Origin: Symbiodinium natans
Lineage: Eukaryota; Sar; Dinophyceae; Suessiales; Symbiodiniaceae
Direction of reading: 5' to 3'
Assembly: GCA_905221605.1 (NCBI GenBank)
Contig: CAJNDS010000002.1
Span: 1,893,938 to 1,957,937, forward strand
Length of the DNA stretch: 64,000 nucleotides
Positions 5,930 through 12,496 of the stretch are shown here, one piece after another (position 1 is the first letter of the stretch; each line of letters opens with the position of its first letter). Both the position numbers and the translations under genes were made by a program. The notes below the pieces were generated by a model. The model did no database searches. It saw nothing but the letters and a program-made list of their open reading frames with translations, and was not told the DNA's origin.

Positions 5930-8266
5930 ATGCCTTTGACATTGAATAATACAAACACATTAACAGCAGACAACATCGTTGTAAGTGGAACAGATTTGAC
6001 AGACCTATATGCAACAAAAACAGAACTCAGCGACATAAACAACACAACAGAAGTAACAGCAAACACCGATGCCATAGCAGTTTTAAATACAAAACAGCTA
6101 CAGAATTTCAATAATATTAATGCTATTAATGATGACTTAACTAATAATTACCAAACTAACACGGTTCTAGCAACCAATTTTTACAATAAAACGGAGATTG
6201 ACGCAACATTTACTAACTATTATACATCAACGCAGATAGACACAAATTTATCTACTAATTATCAAAATAACACATTATTAGCTACCAATTTTTATAATAA
6301 GGGCGAGGTAGATACATTAATAGCAGGTGCTGGTGGTGGCAGTGGTTATACCGATACAGAAATTGATAATCTACTAGCGTTAAGAGTTCCGTTAAGTGAT
6401 TTTACTGACCGCTTTAAAACAAACCCAGTTATTGATTGTAGCGCCCCAACTATTATTCACACGGGCTTAACATTGAATAATGAAACAATAAATATATCAC
6501 CGACTACGGGATTATTATTTAGTAATCAAACAGGAGGAGGAGATAAAGTAGTAAGTGTGTTTAAAAACGCTACTAATTATATAACTTTACAAGGAAATAA
6601 AATTGTGTCAAATGCTACATCTGATGACAGTGTTGTAGATTTAGAATTAAACCCGTCGGGAAATGTTAACATTACTAATGATTTATCATTGTCTAATTTA
6701 ACAGCAGACGGAATTAGTCTAACTAATAATATTAATATCGGTGGTAGTATTGAATTAACAGACGCTAATACAAGTATAGAAAGATATAATAACGCTACTA
6801 AATCAAATATATCAATGGATTTGAGAACAGACCAAGAGGCAATGAGATTAATGTTAGGAGCATCCACAGATACGGACGCTAATACTTATATAGAATGTAA
6901 TAATGCAACAGGAGGGACAACCTTATTTAAACAAACATATTTTAAAGACACTGTAAATTATGAAAACGACACTTCTAATATTTCCAATAATTCAGGACTT
7001 ACACTTTATAAGAATACAACAGACGCCAGTAATGTTTTAACGGTAAAGAATGCTCAAGGTTATATAAGATTTAATTCATTTAATATTAATGCATATAACA
7101 CGAGTAATGACAGTTCTTCTTTACTTTTATTGAATACAGCAAATGGTAATGGTGTTTATTGTTTAAGTTTAGGTATTGGAGTAATCCAAGGATCAAATAA
7201 GTTAAATGTATCGGGAGGCAATGCTAATTTTGGTGGCACATCATCATTTCAAAATATATCAACATTTAATAGTGATATTTATATTAATAATTCCGGTAGA
7301 ATATTTCAAAGAGCGGACAATAATAATTCATTAAACGTAATATCAACTAACGAAATTAATTTTTCATTACAATCAAATAGAGCAACCGACCCTACAACAG
7401 GAACAATAGCATTACAACTAAACGACACTAACGGAATTACTATTAATAGAGCAGTTACAAATAATCAAACATTTAATAGTATTGGTAATATCGTTGGTGA
7501 GGCAGATGTTATTAGTTGGGGGCGCTTTATGTTTCAAAATAGTAGCGAATTAAAAGAAGTTTTAGACACTCAATATAAGTTATATATCAGAAATGGAGAC
7601 ACGGCGGGAGAAATGAATTTAACAATGGGATTAGAATCATCAACGCCAGAAATTCAATTAACCGATGGAAAAGTAAATATATTAGGTAATTTAGAAATAA
7701 CACATGTTGATGTGTCAGGTCAACAAAGAGTATTAATAAATAACCCAGACACTGATGGATTTATTAGATTAAGCAATAATAATTTATCAAGATTAGATGC
7801 TACAAATACAGGCGTTGATGTTTACGGTTTCTTTACTACAACTAATAACGCTGATATTGGAGGAAATTTAACGTGTGTTGCTTTAACTGAAACATCAGAC
7901 TCAAAATTAAAAGAAAACATTAAGGAAGTAAATATTAAAGAATGTTATAAAGCAGTCAAATATATCAAGCCGAAAACATATAATTTTATTAATGATGAAG
8001 ACAAAAAAAGTCATATTGGATTTATAGCAGATGATATAAAAGACGCTAAAATGCCCAAAGAATGGGACAACATAATATATTATAATGATGATGGCATGAA
8101 GTTATTAGCGTATAATAAAACAGCAGTTGTTTTGTGGGGGGCTGTTCAGCAGATTATACAAGAAAAAGATGAATTATTAGATATGATTAAAACAATGAAA
8201 AAAGAAATCGCAACAATGAAAGGAGAAATAACAAAATTGAAGAAGAAAATTAAAGACGATGATTAA
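5930..8266 (+). CDS. Fibre protein with C-terminal S74 intramolecular chaperone
   Basis: A 778-residue, Asn/Thr-rich beta protein. Residues about 60-140 carry repeats (LATNFYNKTEIDATF, LATNFYNKGEVDTLI) typical of trimeric fibre stalks, followed by a Gly-rich hinge (AGAGGGSG). The long middle is repetitive beta-strand sequence. The last 134 residues form an S74 peptidase/endosialidase-chaperone domain: SDSKLKENI with catalytic-type Ser646 and Lys651, then IKPKTYNF, HIGFIADDI and a coiled coil to the end. In this family the chaperone trimerises the stalk and then cuts itself off before the Ser. This would be the host-binding spike of the virion. Its stop codon lies in the left arm of a perfect hairpin. 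No TCTA is seen, so it may be read on from the MCP. Confidence 0.85.
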   Translation: MPLTLNNTNTLTADNIVVSGTDLTDLYATKTELSDINNTTEVTANTDAIAVLNTKQLQNFNNINAINDDLTNNYQTNTVLATNFYNKTEIDATFTNYYTSTQIDTNLSTNYQNNTLLATNFYNKGEVDTLIAGAGGGSGYTDTEIDNLLALRVPLSDFTDRFKTNPVIDCSAPTIIHTGLTLNNETINISPTTGLLFSNQTGGGDKVVSVFKNATNYITLQGNKIVSNATSDDSVVDLELNPSGNVNITNDLSLSNLTADGISLTNNINIGGSIELTDANTSIERYNNATKSNISMDLRTDQEAMRLMLGASTDTDANTYIECNNATGGTTLFKQTYFKDTVNYENDTSNISNNSGLTLYKNTTDASNVLTVKNAQGYIRFNSFNINAYNTSNDSSSLLLLNTANGNGVYCLSLGIGVIQGSNKLNVSGGNANFGGTSSFQNISTFNSDIYINNSGRIFQRADNNNSLNVISTNEINFSLQSNRATDPTTGTIALQLNDTNGITINRAVTNNQTFNSIGNIVGEADVISWGRFMFQNSSELKEVLDTQYKLYIRNGDTAGEMNLTMGLESSTPEIQLTDGKVNILGNLEITHVDVSGQQRVLINNPDTDGFIRLSNNNLSRLDATNTGVDVYGFFTTTNNADIGGNLTCVALTETSDSKLKENIKEVNIKECYKAVKYIKPKTYNFINDEDKKSHIGFIADDIKDAKMPKEWDNIIYYNDDGMKLLAYNKTAVVLWGAVQQIIQEKDELLDMIKTMKKEIATMKGEITKLKKKIKDDD

Positions 8267-8297
8267 TAATATTGATGAAAAGATAATATTATTAATC
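8261..8297. terminator. Bidirectional hairpin holding both stop codons
   Basis: GATTAATAATATT (8261-8273) pairs perfectly with AATATTATTAATC (8285-8297). The fibre stop TAA (8264-8266) is in the left arm and the GIY-YIG stop (8292-8294, minus) is in the right arm, so one element ends both convergent genes. Confidence 0.7.
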
Positions 8298-8876
8298 AAC
8301 TGGTTCTAATGTTTGAAGATACGCTTGATGCTTCTTACTTCTTTCGTGTCTTTTGATTTTGAATTTATGACAAGTTGAACCGCATTCGCATTTATGTTTC
8401 TCTGTGTGATTATGATATGATTGTCTGCCTTTTTCCCTTAAAACGTCTCTATGCGCTTCGCGATAGTCGTTTTGTTGTTTAAGCACTCTGTCTGGGTGAT
8501 TTTCTCTATATGTCTTATGATAAACTTGTTCCTTGACTTTATTATCGGCTTTCCATTCCCTATTGCTCCTCCCGGCAACATTCTTATTAACACAATCACT
8601 TGCTTTTATTAATTCTCCTTCTCGTCGTAAAAGCTCATATTTTGTTTCACACTTACAAAACTCAACAAGTTCAATTTTACATTTCTCAGGCGAATACTCA
8701 TCAAATAAGTCAAAACTTGAATTTCTATCTTTCCTTACACCGTCATTATAACACTTATATACAGCACGATGTCTTGCCATTCTTTGACTTAAACTTTCAG
8801 TTGTGCTACCGATATACTGCTTATTATATCCAACATCAACAATTTTGTAAATTTTCCCGTTATGGTATTTATTCAT
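8292..8876 (-). CDS. GIY-YIG endonuclease with C-terminal zinc finger
   Basis: The start chosen is the ATG at 8876, which begins MNKYHNGKIYKIV (194 aa). A longer frame reaches 9005 but runs over the divergent gene at 8941. The GIY-YIG core is visible as KIYKIV (residues 8-13), YIGST (21-25), Arg32 and a downstream Glu in RREGELIKAS. The C-terminus has KCECGSTCHKFKIKRHERSK ending KKH, a finger often fused to viral GIY-YIG proteins. Such enzymes act as homing or genome-processing nucleases; which applies here cannot be told. It converges on the fibre gene, and its stop is in the right arm of the shared hairpin. The start region has ATATATTAGGATATATAGGG rather than TCTA. Confidence 0.85.
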   Translation of the reverse strand: MNKYHNGKIYKIVDVGYNKQYIGSTTESLSQRMARHRAVYKCYNDGVRKDRNSSFDLFDEYSPEKCKIELVEFCKCETKYELLRREGELIKASDCVNKNVAGRSNREWKADNKVKEQVYHKTYRENHPDRVLKQQNDYREAHRDVLREKGRQSYHNHTEKHKCECGSTCHKFKIKRHERSKKHQAYLQTLEPVD

Positions 8877-8940
8877 ATCCCTATATATCCTAATATATCT
8901 TTTCTTTAAATAATAATCATAAATTTCCAAGTTAATATAT

Positions 8941-9267
8941 ATGGGTTCTACATCTTCTAGATCTTCTGCTACTGAAAATATGAAACAAATAAAAGAGTTA
9001 GACATTAATGAAAAAACAAGAACAGATATCTTGTTATTTAATACTTTGAAAGATGTTATTGAAAGAGTTGAAAAGTTAGAAGAAACAAAAAGCGATAAAA
9101 TATATTATAAACTACCTGCGATAAACTTGTGCAGTTACTCATTGATTAAATTCATAAAATATTATCTAGAAATAATATTATTAATCACCTATTTCAAAGC
9201 GCTGTTCAAAGTTAATGAAGAACATATTACTCACATCTTTAGCATTGGTGTTTATGTAGAAGAATGA
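8941..9267 (+). CDS. Small helical protein with myristoylation-type N-terminus, probable frameshift near 9110
   Basis: It starts MGSTSSRSSATE; Gly2 with Ser at position 6 fits the N-myristoylation pattern. A charged helical or coiled-coil part follows (LFNTLKDVIERVEKLEETK). As it stands the frame runs on to 9267, overlapping the ATPase on the other strand by 87 bases and reading through its terminator hairpin. One extra A in the AAA run near 9110 would change the end to TTCDKLVQLLID and a stop at 9147-9149, placed in the left arm of the hairpin just as the fibre stop is in its own hairpin. I think the shorter form (about 69 aa) is the true gene. A membrane-attached virion or assembly factor is possible; no family is recognised. 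Confidence 0.6.
   Translation: MGSTSSRSSATENMKQIKELDINEKTRTDILLFNTLKDVIERVEKLEETKSDKIYYKLPAINLCSYSLIKFIKYYLEIILLITYFKALFKVNEEHITHIFSIGVYVEE
9143..9187. terminator. Two-tier bidirectional hairpin after the ATPase
   Basis: Outer arms TGATTAA (9143-9149) and TTAATCA (9181-9187); inner arms AATATTAT (9158-9165) and ATAATATT (9172-9179). The ATPase stop is in the right outer arm. The left outer arm holds a TAA that would end the 8941 gene if its one-base break were healed. Confidence 0.6.
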
Positions 9268-9942
9268 GTAAGGAGCAAAATTCACGGCTTTTTGATACAT
9301 TTCGTATAACGCGCTTTTGTCCACCAAGGCGGAATTCTCTTCCAAAAATGCATTGACCTCGTTCATATTCTTTAGTCTGAAGATGAATAAGGCACTGGCA
9401 TTTAATCTAATGATCGGGGCCAATACATTATACTTCTGCGTGGATAAAATGCATGAGATGGCATTATGACGACCTCTCGTAAATAATCCGTGTAACAAGC
9501 TTGAGTATCTTACAAATTTTGGGTCGTCCGCATGGTCGTCCACCACTATTAAAATACTAAATAAATCCTTTTGTTTGTTCTTCTTCTGAAAATCAATTAC
9601 TCTATGTTGGGTGTCTATGATCTTCTTTAGCGCCACCGGATCGTATTCCTCGTAATAAAGCTGTTCTTTTTCGGCATCTACCTTCATTACGTCCTTTATG
9701 TATTTCTTTACTGCCGACCAAGTGTCATCAACATGAACACTTGGCGAGAAGATGTATATTCTCTCAAAGGACCCCCTGTATATTTTTAATATCAGGTTCT
9801 GTATCAATACTGTTTTACCGCCTGTTGAAGAAGCCACGCACAACATCCGCGCGGGTAGCTTAGGCATCATGTCAAACTTGCTGTTTTTATATTTATATTC
9901 GGGTATGTCTATCGGTTCTACTTTGGGTATTTCTGCACTCAT
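9181..9942 (-). CDS. A32/FtsK-HerA-type genome-packaging ATPase
   Basis: A 253-residue protein with Walker A ASSTGGKT (residues 37-44, first Gly replaced by Ala, as is common in this group), Walker B ILIVVDD (130-136) and an extra Asp pair. A GRH motif (157-159) follows, then the sensor CILSTQ (164-169). These are the marks of the A32-like ATPases that pump DNA into capsids of NCLDV, polintons, virophages and PLVs. The size is normal. It starts MSAEIPKVEP at 9942, back to back with the small gene at 9975, and ends in a two-tier hairpin. No TCTA is seen; TTTCTCTTATTAG precedes the start. Confidence 0.9.
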   Translation of the reverse strand: MSAEIPKVEPIDIPEYKYKNSKFDMMPKLPARMLCVASSTGGKTVLIQNLILKIYRGSFERIYIFSPSVHVDDTWSAVKKYIKDVMKVDAEKEQLYYEEYDPVALKKIIDTQHRVIDFQKKNKQKDLFSILIVVDDHADDPKFVRYSSLLHGLFTRGRHNAISCILSTQKYNVLAPIIRLNASALFIFRLKNMNEVNAFLEENSALVDKSALYEMYQKAVNFAPYSFFYINTNAKDVSNMFFINFEQRFEIGD

Positions 9943-9974
9943 TAACTAATAAGAGAAAAATATCTTTTAATATA

Positions 9975-10121
9975 ATGGATAAGTATTTAGAAACGATAGA
10001 GGAGATTGAAGAAATTGAAAAGATTGTAATACAAGACACCAAGCTTAAATGGTGTTGCACCGCTTCTTTAGAATTGCTTAAGGCAGTTCTTGAGTATTTA
10101 AAAAAATCTAAGAAAGGTTAA
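9975..10121 (+). CDS. Acidic coiled-coil micro-protein, 48 aa
   Basis: It starts MDKYLETIEEIEEIEKIV and contains TKLKWCCTASLELLKAVLEY. It is an amphipathic helical peptide of unknown role. The start is 32 bases from the divergent ATPase start. Its stop TAA overlaps the next gene's start (TAATG), a sign that the two are a transcriptional unit. The AT-rich leader is ATATCTTTTAATATAATG. Confidence 0.6.
   Translation: MDKYLETIEEIEEIEKIVIQDTKLKWCCTASLELLKAVLEYLKKSKKG
10107..10110 (+). promoter_or_regulatory. TCTA promoter motif
   Basis: Lies 10 bases before the ATG at 10,121, inside the coding region of the 48-aa gene, so chance occurrence is more possible here. Confidence 0.35.
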
Positions 10122-10474
10122 TGAGCGATAATAAATCAAATGAAGGTGGCTTCCACTTGAACACGGATGGGTTAAACTGTTTGCCCTGCAAGTGCAGAAG
10201 AAAGACTTTTCACAAAGAAACTAAGATAAACAATGAAGGTAAAACAATAATTGAAGACAGAAGCAGTTGGAAAATGGGAAGAGGAATAACCCCCGATGAA
10301 AACGACATCTTTAAAACAAACTCACAAGATAATGAAGGTGTTGATACGGTTACCACCGGATGGGGATCAAGAAAGCCCACCCCAGAAGAGAGGTTAGAAA
10401 AAGTGGAGGAGGATGTTGAAAGGATAGACAAAGATGTAACTATTTTGAAGAATAATTTAAATATGATGGATTAA
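10121..10474 (+). CDS. Hypothetical protein with Cys motif and C-terminal coiled coil, 117 aa
   Basis: Residues 19-26 read NCLPCKCRR, a small Cys cluster; the middle is polar and Gly/Thr-rich; the last 35 residues (PTPEERLEKVEEDVERID) form an evident coiled coil. No family recognised. The start codon overlaps the stop of the 48-aa gene. TCTA lies 10 bases upstream within that gene, so it may also have its own promoter. It converges on the small minus-strand ORF at 10,478 with only three bases between the stops. Confidence 0.6.
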   Translation: MSDNKSNEGGFHLNTDGLNCLPCKCRRKTFHKETKINNEGKTIIEDRSSWKMGRGITPDENDIFKTNSQDNEGVDTVTTGWGSRKPTPEERLEKVEEDVERIDKDVTILKNNLNMMD

Positions 10475-10477
10475 GAT

Positions 10478-10665
10478 TTAAAAAATATTTTCTATGGTAA
10501 CTTGACAGTGTAAAGTTTCCCCTGCCCAGACATCTAGAAGGTCCCATTGCTCCCGTGTGATGAACAGTTTCATAAGCACACCATAAGAGTGTGGAAATGA
10601 TAAGAATTCGTAATTAGTTTCATTAAATCTTAAGGGAATGCAAACACCTTTTCATAATCTCGCAT
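10478..10665 (-). pseudogene. Small minus-strand gene, broken by one base
   Basis: A frame open from 10,651 down to the stop at 10,478-10,480 reads IPLRFNETNYEFLSFPHSYG, then MKLFITREQWDLLDVWAGET and a short tail. It looks coding but has no ATG until 10,573. An ATG at 10,665 gives MRDYEK in a different frame, and one extra A in the AAAA run near 10,652 would join the two into about 62 residues. This fills what would otherwise be a 200-base gap. It is unrelated to anything I recognise. The alternative is a genuine 31-aa peptide from 10,573. Confidence 0.45.
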
Positions 10666-10673
10666 TATGAAAA
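10649..10673. promoter_or_regulatory. Perfect 10-bp hairpin at a divergent start
   Basis: TTTTCATAAT, loop CTCGC, ATTATGAAAA. It overlaps the putative start of the minus ORF at 10,665 and lies 19 bases before the zinc-ribbon ATG. Likely a shared regulatory palindrome. Confidence 0.4.
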
Positions 10674-10692
10674 TGTGTATATTAATAATATA

Positions 10693-10896
10693 ATGACAAT
10701 AAAAGTAAATAAGATATTAGTTGATTTTGAACCATATACTGAAACAAATAATGTTGTTACTAGGAAGTGTTATCGTTGTAAGCAAGACAAAAATATTGAT
10801 TGTTTTAAGCGTTGCTATTACGCTGGTAAGCATTCTTATTATTATGTGAAATACATTGCGACTTGTTCTGAATGCTTAGATAAGTCTGTCAAATAA
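10693..10896 (+). CDS. Small zinc-ribbon protein, 67 aa
   Basis: It starts MTIKVNKILVDFEPY at the ATG at 10,693; an upstream in-frame GTG is less likely. It has two Cys pairs, RKCYRCKQDKNIDCF and ATCSECLDK, spaced like the zinc ribbons that precede many HNH/GIY endonuclease domains, though no nuclease domain follows here. It may be a free-standing DNA-binding ribbon. A perfect 10-bp hairpin lies 20 bases upstream. Confidence 0.6.
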   Translation: MTIKVNKILVDFEPYTETNNVVTRKCYRCKQDKNIDCFKRCYYAGKHSYYYVKYIATCSECLDKSVK

Positions 10897-10913
10897 GCCG
10901 TGATCCAGTAAAT

Positions 10914-10972
10914 CTTAAGAAAATAATATTTCTGAGGAAAGTGACTTACAGAAATAACACCTATATATATTA
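10914..10972 (+). promoter_or_regulatory. Leader element, copy 1
   Basis: From CTTAAGAAAATAATATTTCT through GACTTACAGAAATAACACC to TATATATATTA, just before the 178-aa gene. It aligns nearly end to end with 11,585-11,645. The shared blocks are CTTAAG, ATAAT, GAAA, GACTTA, GAA and a CCTA/TATA end. Probably a gene-class promoter distinct from TCTA. Confidence 0.55.
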
Positions 10973-10980
10973 ACAGGGAA

Positions 10981-11517
10981 ATGTTCAATCAAAGAGAACA
11001 GGATGAAATAACAAATAACTTCTTGGATGGTGTCAAGGTTCACGATTACCTCAGGGAACTCAAGGAAGAGCGACGGAATTGTAAATGTAAAGATTGTAAG
11101 AAACACGAACATTATTCCACTCTGTATGAATTGTCACTACCAGAAAATATTATTGATAATATTTACGGCTTTGCTTATTGTTGCCGTAGTTGTCAAAAAC
11201 GCCAGTTCAAGAAGGAGAGGATAGAGGGAATTATCAGACGTAATATACTACACATATATAATGTAGATAGACTTATTTTCTCAACTAAACATGACTTTCC
11301 CAGTTATGACAGGGTTAAAAATGATCTGTTCAAGAAATTGTCAACAAAAAGATATACAGTGTTCAAATGGATATATGAGGATTGGATGGACATTAAAAAT
11401 ATTAATATTCGTAGTAAGATAAATGATTTTGGTTTTAATCCAGATGTATTTATTAGGGACTTTAATAAAATTGTTGGAACTCTTATGAATAAACCTGAGT
11501 TTGTCTTAATGGATTAA
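10981..11517 (+). CDS. Hypothetical Cys-rich protein, 178 aa
   Basis: The N-terminal third has CKCKDCKKHEHY (33-44) and CCRSCQKRQ (68-76), possibly one zinc site. The rest is basic and helical with many aromatic residues (TVFKWIYEDWMDI) and no known motif. It is framed by a 59-base leader and an AT-rich hairpin, both nearly repeated around the next gene. Probably an early or regulatory gene rather than a virion gene, by its position away from the capsid cluster; this is inference. Confidence 0.6.
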   Translation: MFNQREQDEITNNFLDGVKVHDYLRELKEERRNCKCKDCKKHEHYSTLYELSLPENIIDNIYGFAYCCRSCQKRQFKKERIEGIIRRNILHIYNVDRLIFSTKHDFPSYDRVKNDLFKKLSTKRYTVFKWIYEDWMDIKNINIRSKINDFGFNPDVFIRDFNKIVGTLMNKPEFVLMD

Positions 11518-11535
11518 ACAACCTAGCCAACATAG

Positions 11536-11576
11536 TTATAATGTAATTATAGTAATGTATTATAATTACATTGTAA
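11536..11576 (+). terminator. Hairpin after the 178-aa gene
   Basis: TTATAATGTAATTATA (11,536-11,551) pairs with TATAATTACATTGTAA (11,561-11,576) with one wobble. It is nearly the same sequence as the hairpin at 12,102-12,141. Confidence 0.6.
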
Positions 11577-11584
11577 TTGTAATT

Positions 11585-11645
11585 CTTAAGGTAATAATGT
11601 TCTAAAGAAAAACGACTTAAAAGAATAAACCCTAATATAGTATTA
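11585..11645 (+). promoter_or_regulatory. Leader element, copy 2
   Basis: CTTAAGGTAATAATGTTCT through AACGACTTAAAAGAATAA to CCCTAATATAGTATTA, just before the 138-aa gene. It is the second copy of the 10,914-10,972 element, with one or two single-base gaps. Confidence 0.55.
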
Positions 11646-11650
11646 GAGTG

Positions 11651-12064
11651 ATGTATTGGCAACTAGAAGGAGAAACCACACCACAAGACATTATTCAACT
11701 TGTAACTGAAAACCCATTACCACCAAGTGGAGACAAATTTTGGAGGAAAGTAGCATATAATTTATGGCGAGTTCAAATACCAGTTGAAAAAACAGTTCAG
11801 AGTAAAATTGAACTTTTTTGGCACAGTATTTGTTTAAGAGACGAAGAAGGAATTATTGAACTGTATGAAAACATTAACAATTTTGAAAAAATTAAGGCAG
11901 TAGGAGAAAAGTTTAACGAATATAGAGGTATGGACTCACTGTATGTGAATGTATGTATTTTAAGAGAAGCAATTAAGACAATGACAGACGACAGAGACTT
12001 GAGAAAATCAATATTCAAAACAATACTTCATATATGGAGGGTTAACGGATTATGGATAAATTAA
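11651..12064 (+). CDS. Hypothetical protein, 138 aa
   Basis: It starts MYWQLEGETTPQDIIQLV at the ATG at 11,651. It is all-helical in appearance and rich in Trp and Ile, with short WRV segments (NLWRVQIP, HIWRVNGLW) at both ends. No family is recognised and there is no clear similarity to the preceding protein, although both share the same type of leader and terminator hairpin. It is the last viral gene before the junction. Confidence 0.55.
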   Translation: MYWQLEGETTPQDIIQLVTENPLPPSGDKFWRKVAYNLWRVQIPVEKTVQSKIELFWHSICLRDEEGIIELYENINNFEKIKAVGEKFNEYRGMDSLYVNVCILREAIKTMTDDRDLRKSIFKTILHIWRVNGLWIN

Positions 12065-12101
12065 GAATAAGCATTTGAAACCAATAACAGCATAGTTATA
12101 G

Positions 12102-12141
12102 TGTAATTATAATACATAAGCAGTTATATATTATAATTACA
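12102..12141 (+). terminator. Hairpin after the 138-aa gene
   Basis: TGTAATTATAATA (12,102-12,114) and TATTATAATTACA (12,129-12,141) pair perfectly, with wobble pairs extending the stem outward. It shares the CATAGTTATA flank and TATAATTACATTGTA arm with the previous hairpin, so the two terminators are duplicates. Last viral signal before the junction. Confidence 0.6.
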
Positions 12142-12191
12142 TTGTAGTTATCACATGATCGGAGTATCCGAGAAGATAAAGCTTTGATTTA

Positions 12192-12215
12192 ACCCTTAAC
12201 CCTAAACCCTGAACC
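12192..12215 (+). repeat. Telomere-like CCCTAAA stretch at the virus-host junction
   Basis: Degenerate heptamers CCCTTAA, CCCTAAA, CCCTGAA. TTTAGGG is the plant/alveolate-type telomere repeat used by dinoflagellates. Similar short stretches occur deeper in the host part, so it is not necessarily a chromosome end. Confidence 0.55.
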
Positions 12216-12490
12216 AAATTCTATGAGGAACCCCTTTGCCCCTTTTGAGTAATAATGCCACCTTAGAGATAATAGATGGGGTTATGGTTATTCCTAGAAT
12301 TGTATTGATAATGGGGAAGTAGTAGTGATATATCGGTGAAATTTAGGGGGGAATATAGGAATGATCATCTAATGGGGGTAGTAGTCGTGATATATCGGTG
12401 AAATGTAGGGGGGACCCTAGGAATGATCATCTAGTGGGTTGGCGGTGGCATTATTAGCCTAAATAGGCAAGGTATACTCTAACTAAATGC
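12216..12490. other. Transition zone between viral and host DNA
   Basis: No gene is seen. Composition is intermediate. It holds a G-rich direct repeat (next entry) and ends in AT-rich sequence (ATTATTAGCCTAAATAGGC) before host-type DNA begins. It could be the last non-coding part of the element, for example a subterminal repeat, or host sequence. Confidence 0.4.
12312..12436 (+). repeat. 62-bp tandem direct repeat, two copies
   Basis: GATATATCGGTGAA recurs at 12,327 and 12,389, and GGAATGATCATCT at 12,358 and 12,420: the same 62-base period. Differences are few (GAATATAGG against GACCCTAGG). A weaker third copy may precede it (CCTAGAATTG near 12,290). Not seen elsewhere in the window. Confidence 0.75.
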
Positions 12491-12496
12491 CCCAAA

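Larger units (their letters stand above)
1..12180. mobile_element. Polinton-like virus / virophage-like element, left end outside the window
   Basis: The block is defined by a double-jelly-roll major capsid protein, a penton-type minor capsid protein and an A32-like packaging ATPase, the morphogenesis trio of polinton-like viruses and virophages. It also carries a lipase-like protein, an S74-tipped fibre and a GIY-YIG endonuclease. Genes are tightly packed, often under 50 bases apart, intronless and AT-rich, unlike everything to the right. No family B polymerase, primase-helicase, integrase or maturation protease is seen, so the element continues leftward or is incomplete. No terminal inverted repeat can be identified because only one end is in view. 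The right limit is set between the last viral hairpin (ends 12,141) and the telomere-like repeat at 12,192. It may be an endogenous copy in a dinoflagellate chromosome or an assembly join. Confidence 0.85.

Noticed and set aside
12142-12490. Search for a terminal inverted repeat of the virus
   Set aside because: Only one end is in the window, and no long inverted counterpart of 12.1-12.5 kb was noticed in bases 1-500.
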